Part shown: in pieces, positions 1-4,982 of the stretch
Layout of the letters: each line of letters opens with the position of its first letter
Numbering within the stretch: the first letter of the stretch is position 1
Source: Clostridia bacterium
Lineage (GTDB): Bacteria > Bacillota > Clostridia > Saccharofermentanales > UBA5734
NCBI GenBank assembly: GCA_017997315.1
Contig: JAGOFF010000036.1
Location: 1-14,562, forward strand
Reading direction: 5' to 3'
Length of the DNA stretch: 14,562 bases
Program-made: the position numbers and the translations under genes
The notes under the pieces: model-generated
Databases searched by the model: none
What the model was told of the DNA's origin: nothing
The model's input: the letters and a program-made list of their open reading frames with translations, nothing else

Positions 1-335
1 CACTCATATCGGTCCAGGAACGCACGAAGGAAATCGGCATCCTGCGGGCGATCGGCGCATCCAAGAGCGATGTCTCCAGCATGTTCAACGCGGAAACGAT
101 CATCATCGGGTTTGCTTCCGGTCTCCTTGGGGTGGCGGTGACGTACCTGTTGTGCATCCCGATCAACTTCATCCTGCACAGCGTGACGGGCATTCCCAAC
201 CTCAGCGCATATCTGCCGCTGCCGGCTGCGGGCATCCTGATGTTGATCAGTGTGGCGCTCTCGCTGTTTGCGGGTCTGATTCCGTCCAGAAGCGCCGCAA
301 AGAAGGATCCCGTTGTCGCGCTCCGGACCGAATGA
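1..335 (+). CDS. ABC transporter permease, FtsX/MacB type (3' end only)
   Basis: This is the C-terminal part of a permease; the reading frame is open from position 3 and the start lies outside the window. The segment reading ERTKEIGILRAIGASKSDV is the conserved cytoplasmic coupling region of FtsX/MacB-like permeases. It is followed by two hydrophobic segments (about codons 32-56 and 78-96 of the visible part) and a short basic tail ending PVVALRTE. Family members work with an ATPase of the LolD/MacB type in export, lipoprotein release, antimicrobial-peptide resistance or cell-wall control. Nothing visible here tells which, because the ATPase gene is missing from the window. A terminator-like hairpin follows within 30 bases, so this looks like the last gene of its operon. 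Confidence 0.9.
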   Translation, partial: LISVQERTKEIGILRAIGASKSDVSSMFNAETIIIGFASGLLGVAVTYLLCIPINFILHSVTGIPNLSAYLPLPAAGILMLISVALSLFAGLIPSRSAAKKDPVVALRTE

Positions 336-363
336 GCCATAGCGATCCGCCAGGGTTACGAAA

Positions 364-406
364 CCCCGCTGCCTGTTGGTGCAAACCGGCCGGCAACGGG
401 GCTTTT
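364..406 (+). terminator. Rho-independent terminator after the ABC permease
   Basis: CCCCGCTGCC at 364-373 pairs with GGCAACGGGG at 392-401 with one mismatch, and TTTT follows at 403-406. It lies just past the permease stop codon. The loop of about 18 bases is longer than usual. Confidence 0.65.
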
Positions 407-460
407 CGATCTTCTGGTGCGGAACGGAAGTCAAATCAACGCTATCCACGCAAATTCTAC

Positions 461-496
461 CGCCGGGGGATGCCGCCGGGGGGTGCGGCGTATTAT
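461..496 (+). promoter_or_regulatory. GC-rich direct repeat and possible -10 before the XRE gene
   Basis: The motif CCGCCGGGGG occurs twice in tandem at about 462-484, followed by TATTAT at 491-496, which could be a -10 element for the regulator starting at 528. No matching -35 is visible. The repeat is a candidate autoregulatory operator, but this is inference. Confidence 0.3.
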
Positions 497-527
497 CCTG
501 TGGCTATCAGACGAGAGGGAGGAACCT

Positions 528-992
528 ATGGATCAGTCAGCGATCGGGCAGTACATCGCCAAGAAGCGGAAAGAGAAAAACTGGACGCAAGAGCAACTTG
601 CGGAAAAGCTGGGCGTATCGAACAAAACCATATCCAAATGGGAAAACGGAAAGTGCATGCCGGATTACGGCATCATCGAGAACCTGTGCAGGGAACTGGA
701 TGTCGGCATCGCAGCGCTGATGGACGGCGAAGACACCGAAGAAAGCAGCATCCGTCTGTATGACGATGCACAGATCCTGGATCTGATCAAAAGGACACAG
801 ACGCTTGAGTCACAGAAGAACACGATCTATGGTGTCCTGCTGATCGTTATGGGATTCGCCATGCATGCGGTATCGAGAACCATAGGCGGAACGGACTTCC
901 AGGACTTCCTGTCCGGATTGCTTCTGGGGCTGTCCGTGGGGGTCATGCTGGTCGGAATCTACTATACCGGCAGGAGTCTGATGAAAAAGTAA
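528..992 (+). CDS. XRE-family transcriptional regulator with two C-terminal membrane helices
   Basis: The protein has 154 residues. Residues 6-62 form a Cro/C1-type helix-turn-helix domain; WTQEQLAEKLGVSNKTISKWENG is the typical recognition region and LCRELDVGIAALMDG closes the domain. A linker of about 35 residues leads to two hydrophobic segments, about 98-117 and 127-147, and a basic end (RSLMKK). The ATG at 528 is chosen because GAGGGAGG lies just upstream and the conserved domain begins here; the frame stays open upstream but that part is not conserved-looking. Membrane-anchored XRE regulators are common in Firmicutes, often beside a transporter or stress gene they control, but no obvious target lies next to it. 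It sits alone between a terminator and an inverted-repeat region. Its base composition is less GC-rich than the neighbours. Confidence 0.85.
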   Translation: MDQSAIGQYIAKKRKEKNWTQEQLAEKLGVSNKTISKWENGKCMPDYGIIENLCRELDVGIAALMDGEDTEESSIRLYDDAQILDLIKRTQTLESQKNTIYGVLLIVMGFAMHAVSRTIGGTDFQDFLSGLLLGLSVGVMLVGIYYTGRSLMKK

Positions 993-1009
993 ACCCCATT
1001 TTCTCTCAA

Positions 1010-1130
1010 GGGGTATTCAAATTGCACCTTGAGCCGAGAATGCCGGAGAAGCCCCATAACGCAGAAAAAGCCTGTAGTACAGCGGATTATGAATACCCCT
1101 ACGGGGCAAATCCCTTGTATTACAGGCTTT
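1010..1130. repeat. Nested inverted repeats in the gene-free stretch beside tRNA-Ser
   Basis: The region 993-1189 holds no convincing gene. GGGGTATTCA at 1010-1019 is the exact reverse complement of TGAATACCCC at 1090-1099. AAAGCCTGTAGTAC at 1067-1080 matches the reverse complement of 1117-1130 at 13 of 14 positions. A small CCCC/GGGG hairpin at about 1096-1106 lies inside. The two larger pairings overlap and cannot both form. The stretch is AT-richer than its surroundings and could be a terminator region, a small structured RNA, or the eroded end of an element inserted beside the tRNA gene. Confidence 0.5.
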
Positions 1131-1150
1131 TCAGATATGAATAATAAAAG

Positions 1151-1190
1151 AATTGACCGAGGCATTGTATCAATGCTTCGGTCAATTTTT
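1151..1190 (-). terminator. Strong terminator of tRNA-Ser, probably bidirectional
   Basis: AATTGACCGA at 1151-1160 and TCGGTCAATT at 1178-1187 are exact reverse complements, extended inward by GCATTG/CAATGC around a three-base loop. This gives about 17 pairs with one mismatch or wobble. On the minus strand it directly follows the tRNA and is trailed by CTTTTATT. On the plus strand it is trailed by TTT, so it may also stop transcripts coming from the XRE gene. Confidence 0.85.
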
Positions 1191-1278
1191 GGCGGAGAAG
1201 GTGGGATTCGAACCCACGTGCCCTTGCGGACAACTCGATTTCGAGTCGAGCTCGTTATGACCACTTCGATACTTCTCC
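1190..1278 (-). tRNA. tRNA-Ser, anticodon CGA (reads UCG)
   Basis: On the minus strand the acceptor arms GGAGAAG and CTTCTCC pair fully, followed by discriminator G and an encoded CCA (1190-1192). The anticodon stem CTCGA/TCGAG encloses the loop CTCGAAA, giving anticodon CGA. The long variable arm TGTCC-GCAA-GGGCA is the class II feature expected of tRNA-Ser, and the T arm GTGGG-TTCGAAT-CCCAC is canonical. The length is 89 nt including CCA. The gene stands alone with its own promoter and terminator. Confidence 0.97.
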
Positions 1279-1293
1279 GTGAATCGCCACTTG

Positions 1294-1322
1294 ATTTTAA
1301 ACGGCGGGGTATCCCTTGTCAA
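1294..1322 (-). promoter_or_regulatory. Sigma-A type promoter of tRNA-Ser
   Basis: On the minus strand TTGACA (1317-1322), a 17-base spacer and TAAAAT (1294-1299) make a near-consensus promoter about 16 bases upstream of the mature tRNA 5' end. The TGA stop codon of the upstream membrane protein gene (1319-1321) lies inside the -35 hexamer. Confidence 0.85.
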
Positions 1323-1696
1323 CGGAGCGCGGACCGCAGCCCCAGGACGGCCGCGAGGACCGGGAGCGCGCACAGGAGCGCGGATCCAGCCGGCACGAGG
1401 CAAAGCCAGAACGACCACTCGGCGGGAAGGAGGGGATTCATCCGTTCCAGCAGAAAGCAGATCACCGATCCGCAGATGCCGATGACCATAATGTTGACCG
1501 TCAGCAGGAAAGGACGGTGGGACTCGAACCGCCCGCGGATCTCCGCGCGCGACTCCCCGTTGCGGACGCGGGAGGTCTGACCGAGCAGGGTGTAGGTGTA
1601 CAGGATGCTCACCACGATCACGACGAGCGTGGCTGCGACGACGACCAGCCAGAGCAGCAGGTTGTTCGATGTGGTGGCCGCAGCGGGTGTATACAT
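1319..1696 (-). CDS. Small three-helix membrane protein, function unknown
   Basis: The protein has 125 residues and no recognised family. It has three hydrophobic segments: about residues 13-38, 63-84 and 95-120. Between the first two is a charged loop (TSRVRNGESRAEIRGRFESHRP) that is probably cytoplasmic. The ATG at 1694-1696 is chosen because GGGAGGT lies seven bases upstream on the minus strand; the frame is open further upstream, but that extension would run through the hairpin and has no better start. It follows the P-II gene on the same strand across a large hairpin, so it is either read through from the nitrogen operon or uses the TATAAT at 1728-1733. The position suggests no clear role; an accessory to the ammonium system is only a guess. 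Confidence 0.7.
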   Translation of the reverse strand: MYTPAAATTSNNLLLWLVVVAATLVVIVVSILYTYTLLGQTSRVRNGESRAEIRGRFESHRPFLLTVNIMVIGICGSVICFLLERMNPLLPAEWSFWLCLVPAGSALLCALPVLAAVLGLRSALR

Positions 1697-1727
1697 GTCG
1701 CAGACCTCCCAGGATTTTGGTTCTCCC

Positions 1728-1733
1728 ATTATA
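1728..1733 (-). promoter_or_regulatory. Possible -10 box for the small membrane protein gene
   Basis: TATAAT on the minus strand lies about 31 bases upstream of the ATG at 1696. The -35 region would fall within the adjacent hairpin and does not resemble TTGACA, so the assignment is weak. Confidence 0.35.
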
Positions 1734-1735
1734 AC

Positions 1736-1771
1736 GCAAACCGGCCGGAACCATCGTTCCGGCCGGTCTGC
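1736..1771 (-). terminator. GC-rich hairpin after the P-II gene, terminator or attenuator
   Basis: CCGGCCGGAAC (1741-1751) and GTTCCGGCCGG (1756-1766) are exact reverse complements around a four-base loop, with further pairs outside. It lies 33-70 bases past the P-II stop codon. No clean T run follows, so it may be a partial terminator or an mRNA 3' stabiliser. Confidence 0.5.
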
Positions 1772-1804
1772 GTCCCCTGCGGGCGGGCCGCGCACGGCCA
1801 GGGG

Positions 1805-2146
1805 TTACAGCGCCCCTTCCCCCTCCTCGCCGGTGCGGATCCGGATGACCTCCTCCACCGGATAGATAAAGATCTTGCCGTCCCCGAACTCCCCGATCGG
1901 CGCGGATTCGAGCAGCACTTTCTTGATGACCGGGACGTCCTGGTCGAGCACGACCATATCCAGCATGACCTTGGGGATCAGGTCGAGCGTGAATTTCTCC
2001 CCGCGCCAGACCTGCTGGATCCCTTTCTGCTTTCCGCTTCCGATGATGTCGGTGATCATGATGCCTTTGCAGACGCCCGCCCGTTCGAGTGCGGCGCGCA
2101 CGTCGTTCAGTTTTTCCGGGCGGATGACCGCCTTGACGTGTTTCAT
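1805..2146 (-). CDS. P-II family nitrogen regulatory protein (GlnB/GlnK/NifI group)
   Basis: The protein has 113 residues, the usual P-II length, and should act as a cytoplasmic trimer that senses ATP/ADP and 2-oxoglutarate and gates the ammonium channel encoded just upstream. Visible family features are the start MKHVKAVIRPEKLNDVRAAL, the T-loop region GSGKQKG (36-42) to RGEKF (48-52), and the C-terminal signature IGEFGDGKIFIYPVEEVIRIRTGEEG. By eye alignment the Tyr that is uridylylated in enterobacterial P-II (RGAEY) is Phe52 here. There is also one extra residue before the T-loop. Hence regulation by UTase is unlikely, leaving effector binding. AAGGAAAGGAAG upstream supports this start. 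The gene follows amtB by 78 bases, the classic amtB-glnK arrangement. Confidence 0.95.
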   Translation of the reverse strand: MKHVKAVIRPEKLNDVRAALERAGVCKGIMITDIIGSGKQKGIQQVWRGEKFTLDLIPKVMLDMVVLDQDVPVIKKVLLESAPIGEFGDGKIFIYPVEEVIRIRTGEEGEGAL

Positions 2147-2224
2147 GGTCTCGCTTCCTTTCCTTGGGTGCCGGCGCCCGGCCGGCAGTGGATGGACCGG
2201 TGTCCGGGGACGGAACCGGCTGGA

Positions 2225-3550
2225 TCAGTCCTGTCGGATGTCGGTCATGCTGATGGAGTTGCGGTGGATGATGAATTCCGGATACGCCACATTGCCGTGC
2301 TCGCCGATATCCAGACCCTGGACTTCCTCCTGGAGCGTGACCCGGATGCCGACCGTCTTTTTGATCAGCCACCACACCAGCAGGGAACCGGGGAGGACGA
2401 ACGCCGCGACGCACAGGACCATCAGCGCCTGCGAGCCGAGCAGCGCGAACCCGCCGCCGAAGAACAAACCGTTTCCGGTCGAGACCCCGGTGATCCCGTC
2501 CTGGGCGAAGAGACCTACGGCCAGCGAGCCGAACACCCCGTTGACCAGGTGGACCGACAACGCGCCGACCGGATCATCCAGATGCCTGCGGTCGAAGAAC
2601 ATGACCGCCAGCACCACCAGCACCCCCGCGACCGATCCGATCAACAGTGCGCTCGGGACGCTCACGAACGCGCAGCCGGCGGTGACCGCGACGAGACCGG
2701 CAAGCAGTCCGTTGATACTCATTCCGAGATCCGGCTTGCCCATCAGGATCCAAGCCGCGGCCGTGGAGGTCAGGAGCCCCGCGATGCCTGCGGTGTTGGT
2801 CGTCATGAGGATATGCGAGATCGCGCCGGGCTCCGCGGCCATTGTGGAGCCGGGATTGAACCCGAACCAGCCGAGCCACAGCACGAACGCCCCGATGGTG
2901 GCGAGCGGCAGGGAGTGTCCCGGGATCGCAGAGATCCTGCCGTTGCGGCCGTACTTGCCGAACCGGGGCCCGAGGACGAGGATGCCGGCGAGTGCGGCCC
3001 AGCCGCCGACCGAGTGGACGACCGTCGAACCCGCGAAATCCCATGCTCCGAGCGAAGCCAGGAAGCCCCCGCCCCAGATCCAGTGGCCGACGACCGGATA
3101 GATGAACAGGGTCAGGATGAAGGAGAACAGGATGAACGAGAGGTACTTGATCCGTTCGGCCACCGCGCCCGACACGATGGTCGCGGCGGTTCCGCAGAAC
3201 ACCAGCTGAAAGAAAAACTTGGCCCAGAAAGGGACACCCGCCCAGCCGATGGCGGAGTACACGCCTTTATAGGCGTCGCCGACCGCCGGGGAGTTGTCTG
3301 CGCCGGAGGCGAAGAACAGTCCTTTGAGCCCGACGAATCCGTTCCCGTCGCCGAACATCAGTCCCCAGCCCAGCAGCAGGTAGCCCAGTGAGGAAACCGC
3401 GAAGACGATGAAGTTTTTGGACAGGATGTTGACCGTGTTCTTGGATCGGGCGAAGCCGCTTTCCACCAACGCGAAGCCGAGGTTCATGAAGAACACCAGC
3501 ATCGCCGCCAGCAGGACCCAGATCGTGTCCAGGACGATTTTTGTATCCAT
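2225..3550 (-). CDS. amtB: Ammonium transporter, Amt family
   Basis: This is a 441-residue integral membrane protein, a normal length for Amt, forming trimeric channels that conduct ammonia/ammonium into the cell. The family signature is seen at 171-190 (DFAGSTVVHSVGGWAALAGI). The twin pore histidines are H179 (VVHSVGG) and H334 (LSVHLVNG). About eleven hydrophobic segments are spread along the chain, and the cytoplasmic C-terminal region EEVQGLDIGEHG (about 408-419) is the conserved tail that contacts P-II. The ATG at 3548-3550 has GGAGGG five bases upstream on the minus strand; the frame is open for 48 more codons, but those run through the leader hairpins. The P-II gene follows in the same operon, as expected for a partner pair. 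Confidence 0.97.
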   Translation of the reverse strand: MDTKIVLDTIWVLLAAMLVFFMNLGFALVESGFARSKNTVNILSKNFIVFAVSSLGYLLLGWGLMFGDGNGFVGLKGLFFASGADNSPAVGDAYKGVYSAIGWAGVPFWAKFFFQLVFCGTAATIVSGAVAERIKYLSFILFSFILTLFIYPVVGHWIWGGGFLASLGAWDFAGSTVVHSVGGWAALAGILVLGPRFGKYGRNGRISAIPGHSLPLATIGAFVLWLGWFGFNPGSTMAAEPGAISHILMTTNTAGIAGLLTSTAAAWILMGKPDLGMSINGLLAGLVAVTAGCAFVSVPSALLIGSVAGVLVVLAVMFFDRRHLDDPVGALSVHLVNGVFGSLAVGLFAQDGITGVSTGNGLFFGGGFALLGSQALMVLCVAAFVLPGSLLVWWLIKKTVGIRVTLQEEVQGLDIGEHGNVAYPEFIIHRNSISMTDIRQD

Positions 3551-3576
3551 GATCTGCCCTCCGTGGATCAAAATGC

Positions 3577-3616
3577 GGAAGGCGCCCGGGGAATCCTTCC
3601 CCGAACGCCTTCGTTC
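3577..3616 (-). promoter_or_regulatory. amtB leader hairpin 2 (proximal)
   Basis: AAGGCG (3579-3584) pairs with CGCCTT (3606-3611), and inside it CGGGGAA pairs with TTCCCCG around a three-base loop. In the amtB mRNA it lies about 27 bases upstream of the start codon, just before the ribosome binding site. It shares its arm sequences with the distal hairpin, so the two can exchange strands. Confidence 0.55.
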
Positions 3617-3623
3617 CGCCGGC

Positions 3624-3676
3624 GGACATGAAAAAGGCGTTCGACCCCGGGAGTCGGAACGCCTTCGCTCATGTCC
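3624..3676 (-). terminator. amtB leader hairpin 1, intrinsic-terminator-like
   Basis: GGACATG (3624-3630) and CATGTCC (3670-3676) enclose AAGGCGTTC (3634-3642) and GAACGCCTT (3657-3665), with GAC/GTC nearer the loop. Read in the amtB direction, the stem ends in CGCCTTTTT (five T), the look of an intrinsic terminator, yet it lies upstream of amtB and downstream of its likely promoter. This suggests conditional termination (attenuation) of amtB. Confidence 0.55.
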
Positions 3677-3681
3677 ACTGT

Positions 3682-3712
3682 TTGAATTGCTCACACTCTA
3701 TCACGTGATGGA
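3682..3712 (-). promoter_or_regulatory. Candidate amtB promoter
   Basis: On the minus strand TTGCAC, a 17-base spacer and TAGAGT lie just upstream of the leader hairpins. Both hexamers are only partial matches to the sigma-A consensus. The spacer contains the palindrome TCACGTGA, a possible operator. The resulting leader would be about 125 bases. Confidence 0.4.
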
Positions 3713-3876
3713 GTCGAGTGCAAGCCCAGTAGGTGAAAATTGCAAAAACCGGCAAAAATATCGATCAAATGTGCCATCTTTTCTCTCGAATGACAAATTT
3801 ACGTGATGTCGCTGCATTTATGAGTTGAGGTCCGGAGCCCTCATCCGCCGTCCCGGGAATTCAGAACGGGTGCGGA
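3713..3876. other. Gene-free AT-rich intergenic stretch between amtB and thiT promoters
   Basis: No open frame with a ribosome binding site was found. The first half is clearly AT-rich compared with the flanking genes (for example AAATATCGATCAAATG) and separates the divergent amtB and thiT promoters. I see no clear operator, repeat or RNA structure in it. Confidence 0.5.
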
Positions 3877-3906
3877 TTTACAACGGCTTCATCCGGGTGG
3901 TATACT
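3877..3906 (+). promoter_or_regulatory. Promoter of the TPP riboswitch-thiT transcript
   Basis: TTTACA (3877-3882), an 18-base spacer and TATACT (3901-3906) preceded by GG resemble a sigma-A promoter. The start of transcription would be near 3913, immediately before the riboswitch. Confidence 0.75.
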
Positions 3907-3912
3907 GGCGAT

Positions 3913-4015
3913 GCGAAACGAGGGGAGCTGGCTGGAGCCGGCTGAGAGGACGCGATCAACGCGTCGACCCTGTGACCTGAACCGGATAATGCCGGCGGAG
4001 GGACCATAGGCGCAT
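3913..4015 (+). ncRNA. TPP riboswitch (THI element)
   Basis: The conserved thi-box parts are all present in order: GGGGAGC (3922-3928), GCTGAGA (3941-3947), ACCCT (3967-3971), ACCTGAACCGGATAATGCCGG (the P4/P5 side, ending about 3995), then CGGAGGGA (to about 4002). A strong optional P3 hairpin, GACGCG (3949-3954) with CGCGTC (3960-3965), is visible. The element senses thiamine pyrophosphate and lowers expression of the thiamine transporter gene that begins 48 bases later. Confidence 0.96.
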
Positions 4016-4021
4016 TCTCGC

Positions 4022-4057
4022 AACCTCGTGTTCGACTCATCGAGCCAGCAGGAGGTT
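4022..4057 (+). promoter_or_regulatory. Riboswitch expression platform that can hide the thiT ribosome binding site
   Basis: AACCTC (4022-4027) can pair with GAGGTT (4052-4057), which overlaps the AGGAGG ribosome binding site at 4050-4055. The same bases (4024-4034) can instead pair with CGAAACGAGG (3914-3923) at the aptamer 5' edge: ten pairs with one bulged G. This is the layout of a translational OFF switch. The T run after GAGG could alternatively support termination. Confidence 0.55.
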
Positions 4058-4062
4058 TTTTC

Positions 4063-4854
4063 ATGAACAAAGCAACTTCCCCCACCCCTTCCGGTCAGGT
4101 GCGGAGCACCGCCCGGAACCGTGTGCTCGCCGTCGCCGCGGGCGGAATCACGATCGCCATGTCAACCGTGCTCTCGATGATCAAGCTGTTCGAGATGCCG
4201 CAGGGCGGGTCCGTCACCCCGGCTTCGATGCTGCCGATCCTCCTTTATGCATTGTGCTTCGGCCCCGCCTGGGGCATCGGCGTCGGCGTGGCGCACGGAC
4301 TTGTCCAGTTCGCCGTCGACCCGTACTGGCTGACCCCGGTCCAGATGTTCCTCGACTACATCGCGGCATTCGGGCTTCTCGGGCTCGCCGGATTCTTTGC
4401 CCCGGGCCGGCAGGCCCGGCTGGACCAGCCGCACATCCTCAAGCGCCTGGGCGGCCTGCCGTTTTGGCGTGTCGCGCTCGCCGCGGCCGTGGGCATCGCC
4501 GGCCGGCTGGCCGCTTCGTTCACGGCAGGGATCGTGTTCTACACGGAGTATGTGCCCGAGGGACAGTCCGCGTCCGCCTACTCCCTGATCTACAACGGCA
4601 GCTACCTGCTGCCGGAACTCCTCATCACGATCGCGATCCTCATCGCCATGGCCGCGATCTTCCGTAAAAGCGACCTGCCCTCGTGGCATTTCCTGGTCGC
4701 GACGGTGTTCCCGCCGGCCGGGCTCGTGCTGGGCGGTGTCCGGATGTCGCGCGGGGATCGGGACTCAGTCAGCGAAGGGCGCTGGCTGACCGTCTATTCG
4801 TTCCTCTTCCTGATCCTGTGGGTGATGACCGTTGTCCTGATCCTGCTGTATTGA
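4063..4854 (+). CDS. thiT: ECF transporter thiamine-specificity subunit (ThiT/YuaJ family) with C-terminal extension
   Basis: This is a 263-residue membrane protein. The ThiT core (about 20-200) shows MPQGGSVTPASMLPI (45-59), TPVQMFLDY (91-99) and YSLIYNGSYLLPE (173-185), all hallmarks of the thiamine-binding S component that works with the shared EcfT/EcfA module. The TPP riboswitch upstream agrees with thiamine or precursor uptake. ThiT is usually near 190 residues; here about 60 more follow, including two hydrophobic segments (about 209-226 and 242-262) joined by the charged piece RMSRGDRDSVSEGRW. By remembered alignment with Lactococcus ThiT, the ligand-contacting Glu84, His125 and Trp133 correspond to Asp98, Ser152 and Tyr160 here, while Tyr85, Tyr146 and Asn151 are kept (Tyr99, Tyr173, Asn178). 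The ligand may thus be a relative of thiamine. The start follows AGGAGG at 4050. Confidence 0.9.
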   Translation: MNKATSPTPSGQVRSTARNRVLAVAAGGITIAMSTVLSMIKLFEMPQGGSVTPASMLPILLYALCFGPAWGIGVGVAHGLVQFAVDPYWLTPVQMFLDYIAAFGLLGLAGFFAPGRQARLDQPHILKRLGGLPFWRVALAAAVGIAGRLAASFTAGIVFYTEYVPEGQSASAYSLIYNGSYLLPELLITIAILIAMAAIFRKSDLPSWHFLVATVFPPAGLVLGGVRMSRGDRDSVSEGRWLTVYSFLFLILWVMTVVLILLY

Positions 4855-4906
4855 GGTTCAATCGGCTGGCCTTTCGGCAGGATCTCAATATCCGCCAAGG
4901 AACGAG

Positions 4907-4944
4907 GTATGCGCCTCCCGCGTGTTGACACGGGGGGCGCATAC
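4907..4944 (+). terminator. Large hairpin after thiT, overlapping the pyrG promoter
   Basis: GTATGCGCC (4907-4915) and GGCGCATAC (4936-4944) are exact reverse complements and continue inward through TCCCGCGTG/CACGGGG. No T run follows, so it is an atypical terminator for thiT. The -35 hexamer of the next promoter forms part of its loop and 3' arm. Confidence 0.5.
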
Positions 4945-4953
4945 TCATAGAAT
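4925..4953 (+). promoter_or_regulatory. Strong sigma-A promoter of pyrG-guaB
   Basis: A consensus TTGACA (4925-4930), an exact 17-base spacer and TAGAAT (4948-4953) predict a transcript start near 4960, leaving a 5' leader of only about 23 bases with GGAGGG at 4972-4977. The leader is too short for the G-stuttering attenuator known upstream of Bacillus pyrG. Confidence 0.85.
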
Positions 4954-4982
4954 ATCTAAAACGTTTCATACGGAGGGTTCGG

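Noticed and set aside
962..1264. A 100-codon minus-strand frame starting inside tRNA-Ser
   Set aside because: It begins within the tRNA and crosses its terminator; such frames are common artefacts.
1182..2414. A 410-codon minus-strand open frame
   Set aside because: It runs out of frame through amtB, P-II and the tRNA, and its product is Arg/Gly/His-rich filler.
1316..3391. A 691-codon plus-strand open frame
   Set aside because: It lies antisense to the small membrane protein, P-II and amtB genes, has low-complexity Arg/Asp/Gln-rich wording, and is a GC-rich shadow frame.
3577..3676. ANTAR-type antitermination hairpins before amtB
   Set aside because: The loops lack the six-base pattern with A at 1 and G at 4, so a named class is not supported although attenuation is still possible.
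4954..4982. A Bacillus-type pyrG attenuator driven by G stuttering
   Set aside because: The promoter TTGACA-17-TAGAAT leaves only about 23 leader bases, with no terminator after the start site.
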